From contig NZ_BBRD01000001.1 of NCBI RefSeq assembly GCF_000975095.1, forward strand, positions 1,321,467 through 1,385,466: a stretch of DNA of 64,000 nucleotides, in the 5' to 3' direction. The notes beneath the pieces were generated by a model. That model did not search any database. It was not told the DNA's origin and saw nothing but the letters and a program-made list of their open reading frames with translations. The DNA is from Demequina aestuarii. GTDB lineage: Bacteria > Actinomycetota > Actinomycetes > Actinomycetales > Demequinaceae. The position numbers and the translations under genes are program-made. Every line of letters starts with the position of its first letter. Position 1 is the stretch's first letter. Below are positions 34,064-41,892 of this stretch, one piece after another.

Positions 34064-35032
34064 ATGCGAATCTCTCTTCTTGACAGATCGCGTACGCGCG
34101 TCGGCGAGAGCGATGCCGACGCCGTAGCGACGACGGTGGAGCGCGCCGTCCGGGCAGACGCACTTGGTCTTCATCGCTTCTGGACCGCCGAGCACCACGC
34201 GGTTCCCGGCATCGCCAGCGCGGCGCCTACCGTGCTCGCCTCCATGATCGCTGCCGGCACCCGGCGCATCCGCGTGGGCACGGGCGGTGTCATGGTTCCC
34301 CAGCATCGTCCACTGGTGATCGCCGAGCAGGCACTGCTCCTCGAGGCCCTGCACCCGGGCCGGATCGACCTTGGGCTCGGGGGTTCCCTCGGCTTCACAC
34401 CCCCGATCCGGCGCGCCCTGGGGCGCATGGGGATCACCGAGGGCGAGTACGGCGCTGAGCTCGAGCAGGTGCGCGACTTCCTCGCGGGGCGTGGCGAGAT
34501 CACGGCGCGGCCGCGTGTCGATCCCCCACCCATGTACCTGCTCGCGGTCAAGGGCGGACTTGCCACGGCAGCACAGATGGGACTGCCGGCAGTGGTCGGG
34601 GGCCCGATCGTGCACGATACGGACGCGATTCAGGCGTACTTTCGTTCCTTCCGCCCGAGCGAGCAGCTGTCCACTCCCTACCTGATGGTCAACCTCGACG
34701 TCTCGGTGTCCGACGACCCAGGCCACGCGCGAGACCTCTTGCTGCCCGAAGCCTGGGCCTATGCCGACTCACGAGACGTCGGGGAGTTCGGCCCCTTGCG
34801 ACCCGTCGAGGAAGTGAGACGCCTGATTGAGGTGGAACCCAGCCGGAAGAAGGTGTCGACCGTGCGCTCATGGGCATCCGCAGGCGTGGCGGGCAGTCCT
34901 GACCAGGTGGAGGCGGCGCTCGTCGAGGTGCTGGCGCGCACGGGTGCCTCAGAGATCCTCGCGAACGTCAGCACCTACGACCGGGAGCACACGGCGCGGA
35001 CCGATGAGTTCCTCGCGTCGCTGCACGCCTAG
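34064..35032 (+). CDS. LLM class flavin-dependent monooxygenase (MsnO8-type luciferase-like)
   Basis: 322 residues. MRISLLDRSRTRVGE, LGLHRFWTAEHHAVPGIAS, RIRVGTGGVMVPQH and PGRIDLGLGGSLG mark the bacterial luciferase-like TIM barrel; the TAEHH motif is characteristic of the MsnO8 group. These enzymes use reduced flavin and O2 on diverse organic substrates. Located 63 nt after the CDGSH gene with GGAGGAGG somewhat distant (12 nt) from the ATG, so it may be read from the same transcript with modest efficiency. The three genes form a plausible oxygen-dependent redox group. Confidence 0.85.
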   Translation: MRISLLDRSRTRVGESDADAVATTVERAVRADALGLHRFWTAEHHAVPGIASAAPTVLASMIAAGTRRIRVGTGGVMVPQHRPLVIAEQALLLEALHPGRIDLGLGGSLGFTPPIRRALGRMGITEGEYGAELEQVRDFLAGRGEITARPRVDPPPMYLLAVKGGLATAAQMGLPAVVGGPIVHDTDAIQAYFRSFRPSEQLSTPYLMVNLDVSVSDDPGHARDLLLPEAWAYADSRDVGEFGPLRPVEEVRRLIEVEPSRKKVSTVRSWASAGVAGSPDQVEAALVEVLARTGASEILANVSTYDREHTARTDEFLASLHA

Positions 35033-35058
35033 CAGCCGCATCCCGAACGCCAGCGGGC

Positions 35059-36096
35059 TCAGTCGCTGGTCGCGCCACCGTCCGGCAGCACCGTCAGGAG
35101 CCGTGGCAGGAGCTCGTCGCCGTCGTCGCCCCGGATGACGGGCACACCGTGGACGGACTCCTGGTCCTCGCCCACGCGCTTGAGGCCCGCACGCCGGAGC
35201 ACGATCGCCGCCACGCGACCGGGGTGCTCCTTCGCTGCTGCCATGTAGATCTCGGGATCATTCTCACCGTCGTCTCCTATGAGCACCCACGTGACGTGAG
35301 GCAGGTCCGTCATCAGTCGCGTGATCGACGACTCCTTGTGGAGCCTTCCGTCCCGGAACCACGTCGTGGGCGTCACGCCCCAGTCGGTCATCAGCAGGGC
35401 GCCGGCCGGAAACTTCTGCAACTCGAGAAAGTGCGTCACCGCGCCCACGAAGTTCCACGGGCCGTTGCTCAGATACATCAGAGCGGGATCAGGCTCAACG
35501 CCCAGCGCCGTCCGCACCAGTGCGGGCATGCCGGGGACGGACTGTCGCGAGCCGCTGGTGCCGCGGAGGGTGCGCCATGCGGCGCGGAAGGGGTGGGCCA
35601 GGCCCGTCACCCATGCGGTGTCGTCGATGTCGCAGATCACGCCTCGCACCGGACCCGAACTGATGGAGTGGACGCTCGCGGGCACCGGGTCGCGGTCGGG
35701 AAGCACGAGGTGCGCATGCGTGGTGCCTGGCGCGAGCGGGGCGTCCATGGCGATCAGCTGGTCCACGAGTCCCGATTCGTCGCTCGTCGCCACGACCGTG
35801 GTGTCGCCCAGGGTGATCTCGACTTCGGTGTGTGGGCATTCCAGCGAGAGCAGATGCCTCCATCCCCGCATTCCCTGACGAGCATTCAGATCAAAGGACG
35901 GAGGCGCAAGCACGACTCGCGCGAGCACGCGGGCCGTACCGAGGCTCGAGTAGCCCGAGTACGGGAGCACCGCAGGATTCCACCCATGTCGCCGCGCTCG
36001 GCGAGCGAACCAATCCCGGACGCCGGTCTCGGTGCGATACGCCACGGAGATGGCTCTCGCGTTGAGGCGGGCCGTGAAGGTGTGGTCGGAGGACAT
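35059..36096 (-). CDS. App1-type phosphatidate phosphatase family protein (DUF2183)
   Basis: 345 residues. The catalytic DxDxT loop is CDIDDTAWVTG at about residue 155, followed by PFRAAWRTLRG, YLSNGPWNF and LLMTDWG, the order of the HAD-like catalytic domain first described in yeast App1. A ~120-residue N-terminal domain precedes it. App1 hydrolyses phosphatidic acid to diacylglycerol; bacterial homologues may act on similar lipids but this is not shown. ATG start; transcribed away from the zinc-ribbon SDR with 95 nt between the starts. Confidence 0.85.
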   Translation of the reverse strand: MSSDHTFTARLNARAISVAYRTETGVRDWFARRARRHGWNPAVLPYSGYSSLGTARVLARVVLAPPSFDLNARQGMRGWRHLLSLECPHTEVEITLGDTTVVATSDESGLVDQLIAMDAPLAPGTTHAHLVLPDRDPVPASVHSISSGPVRGVICDIDDTAWVTGLAHPFRAAWRTLRGTSGSRQSVPGMPALVRTALGVEPDPALMYLSNGPWNFVGAVTHFLELQKFPAGALLMTDWGVTPTTWFRDGRLHKESSITRLMTDLPHVTWVLIGDDGENDPEIYMAAAKEHPGRVAAIVLRRAGLKRVGEDQESVHGVPVIRGDDGDELLPRLLTVLPDGGATSD

Positions 36097-36178
36097 TGGT
36101 CCACGCTATGCGCGAGTGACGACTGCTGCCGAATCCGGGCGGCCACTCGCGGGGCAGTCTGGTGACGGCGCCGGTCGG

Positions 36179-36184
36179 TAGAAT
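36179..36184 (+). promoter_or_regulatory. -10-like TAGAAT box, leaderless spacing
   Basis: TAGAAT plus seven bases lead directly into the GTG at 36192. One of the best of the window's TANNNT boxes; no ribosome site. Confidence 0.5.
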
Positions 36185-36191
36185 TCCGCAC

Positions 36192-37712
36192 GTGCCTCCA
36201 CCCGCTTCTCGTGCCTCCGCACCGTCACGGCTCGATCCCAGCGATCTCGCGACGACGCTGCGGGTGCTCGGGATGCTCGACCAGCTCGATGAGGCAGATC
36301 CGGACTTCACCACGGTGCGCAACGCCGCTGCCGGCATGATCAAGTCGGTGAAGCAAGCCCGCCGGCGAGAGCGGCGCGCGGCGATCTACTCCGCCGATTC
36401 AGCCGTGGTCGCCGCGACGGCGACGGGGGCCCCCGACAGGATCGACGACGAGACCCGGGGCCTCACGCTCTCCGCGCGCGCCGAGGCACCGGTGGCAGGG
36501 ACCTTCGCCAAGCCCCGCCCGTGCTACATCTGCAAGCAGAAGTACTCGACGGTGGACGCGTTCTATCACCAGCTGTGCCCGACGTGTGCGGAGACGAGTC
36601 ACGCGAAACGGCACGCCCGCACCGACCTGCGGGGTCGGCGGGCGCTGCTGACCGGCGGTCGGGCCAAGATCGGCATGCACATCGCGCTGCGGCTGCTGCG
36701 CGACGGCGCCGACCTCACGATCACCACCCGGTTTCCTCGGGACGCGGTCCGCCGCTTCGCCGCCATGGAGGACGCAGACGAGTGGCTGCACCGGCTCACC
36801 GTGGTGGGCATCGACCTCCGCGACCCGTCGCAGGTGGTGGCGCTGGCGGAGTCGATCGCGGCGGCTGGGCCTCTCGACATCCTCATCAACAACGCTGCGC
36901 AGACGGTGCGCCGCTCCCCCGGTGCGTACGCACCACTCGTGGATGCCGAGGCGGTGCCGCTGGCCGATGGACTCTGGCAGGAGGGGCACGGCCCGAGGCT
37001 GCTGACGTTCGGCCGGACCAAGGATGAGCACCCACCCGGCATCGAGTCCGCCGTCGCTGCGCATCCGCTGCTCGCCTCGATCGAGCTCGCCGACGGGCCG
37101 GCCGCATCTGCCCAACGCCTCACCGATGCCGCGCTGGCACCCGGCTCATCGTCGCTGGCCAGGCTCGCGGACGGCAGTGCGATCGACGCGGGAGGACTGG
37201 TTCCCGACCTTCACGATTCGAACTCGTGGGTCCACGGCGTGGGCGACGTCGACCCTCGGGAACTGATCGAGGTGCAGCTGTGCAACTCGACCGCCCCGTT
37301 CATCCTCATCAACCAGCTGCGGCCGCAGTTGGCCGCGGCGGCACGGCGTGAGCCCGCCCGCCGCAGCTACGTGGTCAACGTCTCGGCCATGGAGGGCGTG
37401 TTCGAGCGCGGCTACAAGGGTCCAGGACACCCCCACACCAACATGGCGAAGGCTGCGCTCAACATGCTCACGCGCACCAGCGCCCGGGAGATGTTCGAGT
37501 CGGACCGGATCCTCATGACCAGTGTGGACACGGGGTGGATCACGGACGAACGTCCCCATCCCACCAAGGTCCGGCTCGCCGAGGAGGGCTTCCACGCGCC
37601 GCTCGACCTGGTCGACGGCGCCGCGCGCGTCTATGACCCGGTCGTCCGAGGCGAACGGGGCGAGGACCTGCTGGGGGTGTTCCTGAAGGACTACGAACCG
37701 TCGCGGTGGTAG
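36192..37712 (+). CDS. SDR family oxidoreductase with N-terminal zinc ribbon
   Basis: 506 residues. Residues ~1-110 are a helical N-terminus; at ~115-145 CYICKQKY and LCPTCAE form a CxxC..CxxC zinc ribbon. From ~150 a Rossmann SDR begins with GGRAKIG instead of the usual TGxxxGIG, followed by LINNAAQ, a long insert (~residues 240-360), YVVNVSAMEG and a catalytic region YKGPGHPHTNMAKAA that keeps Lys but spaces the Tyr differently. Start GTG 36192 is chosen for the -10-like box immediately upstream. A fused zinc module on an SDR suggests binding of nucleic acid or a protein partner; function unknown. Confidence 0.82.
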   Translation: MPPPASRASAPSRLDPSDLATTLRVLGMLDQLDEADPDFTTVRNAAAGMIKSVKQARRRERRAAIYSADSAVVAATATGAPDRIDDETRGLTLSARAEAPVAGTFAKPRPCYICKQKYSTVDAFYHQLCPTCAETSHAKRHARTDLRGRRALLTGGRAKIGMHIALRLLRDGADLTITTRFPRDAVRRFAAMEDADEWLHRLTVVGIDLRDPSQVVALAESIAAAGPLDILINNAAQTVRRSPGAYAPLVDAEAVPLADGLWQEGHGPRLLTFGRTKDEHPPGIESAVAAHPLLASIELADGPAASAQRLTDAALAPGSSSLARLADGSAIDAGGLVPDLHDSNSWVHGVGDVDPRELIEVQLCNSTAPFILINQLRPQLAAAARREPARRSYVVNVSAMEGVFERGYKGPGHPHTNMAKAALNMLTRTSAREMFESDRILMTSVDTGWITDERPHPTKVRLAEEGFHAPLDLVDGAARVYDPVVRGERGEDLLGVFLKDYEPSRW

Positions 37713-37725
37713 CGGGAGACGCGCA

Positions 37726-37845
37726 GTGGCTGCCGATCACGTTCCGGGGGTCGACAGCTGGACATTCCGCAATGAGAACACTCGTACGAGAGTCGTCGCC
37801 GGTCTCAGCCTGACGACGGTGCACCGCGAGTTCCGCGTGCGGTGA
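37726..37845 (+). CDS. Possible small protein, 39 residues
   Basis: GTG to TGA with GGGAG seven bases upstream, starting 13 nt after the SDR stop. It begins VAADHVPGVDSWTFRNENT and ends HREFRVR, without cysteines or a membrane segment. Frame-wide use of C/G in third positions is moderate. No recognised family. It ends 12 nt before the convergent DUF389 stop. Could be a real coupled small gene or chance. Confidence 0.3.
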   Translation: MAADHVPGVDSWTFRNENTRTRVVAGLSLTTVHREFRVR

Positions 37846-37857
37846 CACCGTGGCCTG

Positions 37858-38847
37858 CTACTCGAGCGCACCCAGGTCAACGATCGTCGAGGGCACGAAC
37901 TCGACCTCGACGCCTCCGACATCGATCCCGGCCTGCGTCAGGTCGTGTGCGAGTTCCTCACTCGAGGGCGCCGGATACTGTCCGGTCACACGAACCCTCA
38001 GCGAGTCAACCTCGGCGTCGACGCCGAGCAGCTCCCACTCGGTTCCCGACAGCCAGTCATCGGCGACCTGCTGAACCTTGTCGATGCGCAGCGCAGCGGT
38101 AGTGCTGGCGACCGTCGCCACACTCAACGGGATGCCGATGGCGATGACCATGGCAATGATCGAGAGCAGCGCACGGCGGGGCCTCCTCGCGCTCACCGCA
38201 TCCGCGTCGGGGCCATGGACGCCATAGACGCCCATCACCACGATCCCTGTCAGAAGGATTGCTGCGACGTTCGCGAGAAAGAGCAATGCGGCGCCACCGG
38301 CCTCCGCGTATGCCCCGGACTCGAGGCTCACGCCGATCACGCTGAGCGGTGGGACGAGGGAGATCGCTATCGCCACGCCGGGAAGCGTGTCGGAGATGTC
38401 CTGACGCACCAGTGCGATCGAGCCCACGACGCCGGTGCCGAGCGCGGCCAGCATGTCGATGAGTTTCGGATTGACTCGGGCAGACACCTGGGTGTTGGTC
38501 GCGGCCACGATCTCGTTGACCGAGAGCAGGCCTATCAGGTAGGCGATCGCCACCGCGGCGAGCGCGCCGGTCACGACGAGGGTGACGGACCTGCCGAGGG
38601 CCACTCTGTCACCGAGCACGGTGGCGACCACGATGCCCTGAATCGGGATCATCATCGGCGCCACGATCATCGCGCCGATCACCGTTGCGGTCGAGTCGGC
38701 GACGACTCCGGCGGCCGCGATGACACCTGAGAGCACGAGGAGGATCCAGAACCGACTGAGCTTCTGGGCAGCGTTCGGGCCCTCGAAGAACACCGCCGAG
38801 CGCACGTGCTCGACCGTGTTTCGCTCACCACCCAATCGAGGGCCCAT
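37858..38847 (-). CDS. DUF389 family membrane protein
   Basis: 329 residues. About six to seven helices from residue ~30 to ~240, with the family's diagnostic STATVIGAMIVAPMMIPIQG near residue 50 and LPGVAIAISLVPPLSVIG near 160; a cytoplasmic alpha/beta C-terminal domain of ~90 residues follows. DUF389 proteins (TIGR00341-like) are membrane proteins of unknown function, some linked to ion transport. I use the ATG at 38847 since GGGAGGA lies just upstream, rather than a longer Arg/Thr-rich extension. Confidence 0.85.
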   Translation of the reverse strand: MGPRLGGERNTVEHVRSAVFFEGPNAAQKLSRFWILLVLSGVIAAAGVVADSTATVIGAMIVAPMMIPIQGIVVATVLGDRVALGRSVTLVVTGALAAVAIAYLIGLLSVNEIVAATNTQVSARVNPKLIDMLAALGTGVVGSIALVRQDISDTLPGVAIAISLVPPLSVIGVSLESGAYAEAGGAALLFLANVAAILLTGIVVMGVYGVHGPDADAVSARRPRRALLSIIAMVIAIGIPLSVATVASTTAALRIDKVQQVADDWLSGTEWELLGVDAEVDSLRVRVTGQYPAPSSEELAHDLTQAGIDVGGVEVEFVPSTIVDLGALE

Positions 38848-39271
38848 GCGATCCTCCCTTGCGGTCGATCGTGTCGTGGTCGAGCCGCGAGTCCTCGTCC
38901 GTCGCCTCACCGTGAGGGTCGACGGTGCCGCGCCCAGCGCACAAGCGACGGATCCGAGCCCACCTCGTCACCGTTCGATCAGTACGGTCATCATCGACCA
39001 CTGGACACAGGCTGTCGAGACCCACCTTGAGGACCTCGTCGGAACCGAACCTCACCGCGACACGGTACGCGCCGCCATTCGGGGTGGGGCTGTGTCGCGG
39101 ACAAGCGCAGCCACGGCGTGTCGGACGTCGGTTCCAGCCTTCACCGTAGAACCGCGGTTGCGGACGTCGGGAGCGGTGTTCGGCACTCGCGCCACCGTCG
39201 CAGGCCTCTCCCAGCTCCTCACCGTCGGCAGGGCGGAGGACGGGGGCGAAGGAAGGCCGGCCTGGGTGCCG
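38848..39271. other. Intergenic stretch without a supported gene
   Basis: No frame here has convincing family content. The best candidate is a 76-codon minus-strand frame (GTG 39055 to stop 38825, overlapping the DUF389 start) preceded by TACCGT at leaderless spacing; its third-position G/C is lower than in proven neighbours. Plus-strand frames are Arg/Ser-rich shadows. Confidence 0.3.
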
Positions 39272-39439
39272 TCACTCAGATTGCTGGCTGTCCTCGTCGT
39301 CGGTCTTCGCCCGCAGGGCGTCGGCCATCTCCTCTTCGGGACGCGGTGCGATGGACTGGTCGGTCTCGAGCTCGGGGATGGGCGACTCATCTGGGCTGGG
39401 AATCCGCTCCTGAGACGGGTGATCGTGCTGGGGAGACAT
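39272..39439 (-). CDS. Small acidic protein with ADALR..DD tail motif
   Basis: 55 residues, strongly acidic, Pro/Glu/Asp-rich, no hydrophobic segment; likely disordered and cytoplasmic. The ATG at 39439 has AGGA six bases upstream. The C-terminus EEEMADALRAKTDDED closely resembles EETADALRSEPDDSD in the 65-residue gene at 43498-43695, which supports both being real and related. It is 577 nt downstream of the HAD gene on the same strand. Function unknown. Confidence 0.5.
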   Translation of the reverse strand: MSPQHDHPSQERIPSPDESPIPELETDQSIAPRPEEEMADALRAKTDDEDSQQSE

Positions 39440-40016
39440 CGCGAGTCCTTTGGTCGGCAACAACGACAGCCTAAGTGCTTCGCTGTTCTGCGGCTCAGTT
39501 CCGGCGGGTATGGGGCCTCGGGACCCGTTCCACGGCGACGACGTGCCTCCCGCCACCGGCGATGTCCCCGCAGGCGCATCGCGCGGCACACGATGCGCAC
39601 TCCACACACGGCCAAGGTCCTCCCCGGCATCCCGCGAAGAGCGCCCTCTACCCGCTGGCTCACAGTCGGTCCCACGGCACGTGCACCTGCCACCCCGCGC
39701 AGTAGCCGGTCTCATGCCGCTACTCCACGGAGGTGTCGGAGTCCTGTGGGTTCCCTCATGTCGTCAGGGAGTCGGTCGGTTCGCGCCCTGCCACTGGATT
39801 CGGGTGCCGACGGTCCGTTCCGGGTGATGTCGATCACTGTCAGAGAGGCATCCCCGCTGAATTCCCACCTCACCCGGCACCGCCCGGACCGCCCGTGGCC
39901 GCCCAGGATCGCACTGTGGGCAGCGGGCTCACGGCCGACCCCTCTGCTCTGCCCCACCCATGTCCCCTACCTACGACCTCTGCGAGCACCCGTGCGTGCG
40001 TCCACCGTGATCTCGG
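39440..40016. other. Intergenic stretch without a supported gene
   Basis: 577 bases with only short, Arg/Pro-rich frames on both strands and no recognisable family. It holds a Crp-like palindrome GGTGA-N6-TCACT (39823-39838) with no gene placed to use it, and must contain the promoter of the small acidic gene at its left end. May be remnant DNA. Confidence 0.4.
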
Positions 40017-40943
40017 TCACGTCGGGGCAAAGACGCGCCGCCAGTCGTTCTTGACGCTGATCACAGTGAACCCTCGGCGCGACGCTTCCGCGAGGATTGT
40101 CTCCGCGCCTCTGTCGTAGGGCTCGTCGCCTCGGCCGGTGTCATCGTCGTGATGGACGACGAGGCTGAGCGATCGCGGGTGCTTCTTCACGAACGACAGC
40201 ATCGGAATGTCGCCGTTTGCGTTTCCCACCGCGAGGACGGGCCGACGGCCAATGCGCGTCCAGATGCGCAGGGGCTTCTCCGGTCCGTCATCGAAGAAGT
40301 CGAAGTCCGGGCCGTAGCGGACATCATTGCTGTTCGCGTCGTATCGGAGTCCCACGGCGGAGCCGATCACGCGTTCCGGAGGGATGCCGTAGTAGTCCAT
40401 CGTCATGGGCCGCATGAAGTCCCGGTCGCCCCCGGAGACGATGTAGCAAGCGAAGCCGTGAGCTTCCAGGTAGCGGAGCAATTCGACCATCGGGATATAG
40501 GTGGTGGCGGAGTACCCACGCCCGAGGGTGAGGTGGGTGGCCTCCCGATAGAAGGCGGCAACGGCCGCCTGATAGTCCTGGACGCTCAGGCCCGCTGTCG
40601 TCCGCACGAGCGCGGCGATGAGCGCCCGCAGGTCGGAGTCGTCGCCCTCGTAGTGCTGATCGACCGCAGCGCCCAACCACGCGTAGTCGCCCGTGACAGC
40701 GGCTCTATACGGTTGCTGCTCCGCGAGCGCGGGATCTGCGTGAGCCGCCGCTGCCCACTGCTCCACGATGAAGTGCAACTGGGTCGGCATCGGCTTCTCT
40801 GTCCAGAGCGTGCCATCGTTGTCGAACACGGCGACGCGCTCTTCCTCGGGTATGGCTGCGGGCCCTGTAGCGACCGCAGCGACGAAGTCCATGATCGCGG
40901 AACGCACAGGTCCGTCACGCCAGGACGCCAGCGCTGCACTCAC
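40017..40943 (-). CDS. HAD family phosphatase (phosphoserine-phosphatase-like)
   Basis: 308 residues. HAD motif I is FDNDGTLW near residue 38 (DxDGT with nucleophile Asp), motif II YIVSGGDRDF near 170, and motif IV GNANGDIPML near 243. The helical cap between motifs I and II (~120 residues) is that of the haloacid-dehalogenase phosphoserine-phosphatase-like group. The substrate is open. GTG start with GGAG eight bases upstream. It is only 21 nt after the formylglycine-generating enzyme gene, so sulfatase, activating enzyme and this phosphatase are probably one operon. Confidence 0.85.
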   Translation of the reverse strand: MSAALASWRDGPVRSAIMDFVAAVATGPAAIPEEERVAVFDNDGTLWTEKPMPTQLHFIVEQWAAAAHADPALAEQQPYRAAVTGDYAWLGAAVDQHYEGDDSDLRALIAALVRTTAGLSVQDYQAAVAAFYREATHLTLGRGYSATTYIPMVELLRYLEAHGFACYIVSGGDRDFMRPMTMDYYGIPPERVIGSAVGLRYDANSNDVRYGPDFDFFDDGPEKPLRIWTRIGRRPVLAVGNANGDIPMLSFVKKHPRSLSLVVHHDDDTGRGDEPYDRGAETILAEASRRGFTVISVKNDWRRVFAPT

Positions 40944-40964
40944 GTGAGGTCTCCTACTCGATGT

Positions 40965-41888
40965 CTAGCCGCGAGCGAGCCGAAACCCCACGTGACTCAT
41001 CCCCGTGTCGACCTGTTGTGGCCGACGAGCGGCCGGACGGTAGCGAAGGCAATAGCTGTCCGCACACAGCCACGATCCGCCTTTGACGACTCTGCGTGGC
41101 ACGGCGAATGGCTGACCGGGATCGATACTTCCCTCTTCGCTCGCGCCTCGAGGGTCGTCCGGAATGCAGCAACCCGCGCCGTCGTCATGCCCGCCGTACC
41201 AGTCCGATGTCCATTCCCAGACATTGCCGGCCGTGTCGTAGAGTCCGTACCCGTTGTGGGGGTACGTCCCGACCGGTGCCGTCGAGCCGTATCCACGCTC
41301 AGCTCGCCACGGAAAGTCGCCGTGCCAATAGTTCGCCTTGCGGTCGGTTCGCCCTTCTGGCTCGTCGCCCCACGTGAACGTCGCTGCGTCCAGGCCGCCC
41401 CTCGCGGCAAACTCCCACTCGGCCTCGGTGGGGAGGCGTGCCCCCTCCCATTCGGCGTAGGCGAGGGCGTCCTCGTACGCCACGTGCACGACGGGATGGC
41501 GAGGCATGTCCACGATCGACGAGCCGGGGCCGAACGGTCGACGCCAATTGGCGCCGGGAGTCCACGCCCACCATTGGCTCAGATGACGAAGGTCGACAGG
41601 ACCGGGGGCTCCGGTGAACACCATGGAGCCCGCCACCAGATTCTCTGGAGGCGCGCCGGGATAGGCGTCCGGATCGAGTGGGCGCTCGGCCACCGTCTTG
41701 TACTTGGTGGCAATCGCGAACCGCGCGAAATCCTCGTTGGTCACCGTCGTGCGGGCAATGTCGAAGGCACCTACCCGCACGCGGTGCGCCGGCGCCTCTT
41801 CGGGATAGTGATGATCTGAACCCATCACGTACTCGCCGCCATCGAGGTGCACGAAGTCCTGCGCTGGTGACGTCGCGGCCGAACGCAT
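40965..41888 (-). CDS. Formylglycine-generating enzyme (sulfatase-modifying factor)
   Basis: 307 residues. DFVHLDGGEYVMGSDHHYPEE opens the FGE-sulfatase domain in two parts, then RLPTEAEWEFAARGG, GNVWEWTSDWYGG and, near the end, GGSWLCADSYC followed by RYRPAAR. The Cys pair at about C275 and C280 is the copper-binding redox-active pair of aerobic FGE, so the enzyme should be active rather than a mere paralogue. It oxidises the Cys of a CxPxR-type motif in sulfatases to formylglycine. It lies 4 nt downstream of the sulfatase gene, whose CTAGR motif is the evident substrate. No signal peptide: modification occurs in the cytoplasm. Confidence 0.93.
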   Translation of the reverse strand: MRSAATSPAQDFVHLDGGEYVMGSDHHYPEEAPAHRVRVGAFDIARTTVTNEDFARFAIATKYKTVAERPLDPDAYPGAPPENLVAGSMVFTGAPGPVDLRHLSQWWAWTPGANWRRPFGPGSSIVDMPRHPVVHVAYEDALAYAEWEGARLPTEAEWEFAARGGLDAATFTWGDEPEGRTDRKANYWHGDFPWRAERGYGSTAPVGTYPHNGYGLYDTAGNVWEWTSDWYGGHDDGAGCCIPDDPRGASEEGSIDPGQPFAVPRRVVKGGSWLCADSYCLRYRPAARRPQQVDTGMSHVGFRLARG

Positions 41889-41892
41889 GGCG

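Noticed and set aside
39823-39838. Crp-like site GGTGA-N6-TCACT
   Set aside because: 8 of 10 match, but no gene start is suitably placed.
40006-40021. Palindrome CGTGA-N6-TCACG
   Set aside because: Lies at the 3' end of the HAD gene, so unlikely to be an operator.
38720-40054. Plus-strand 444-codon frame over the DUF389 end and sparse region
   Set aside because: Arg/Ser/Pro-rich, overlaps real minus-strand genes, no family content.
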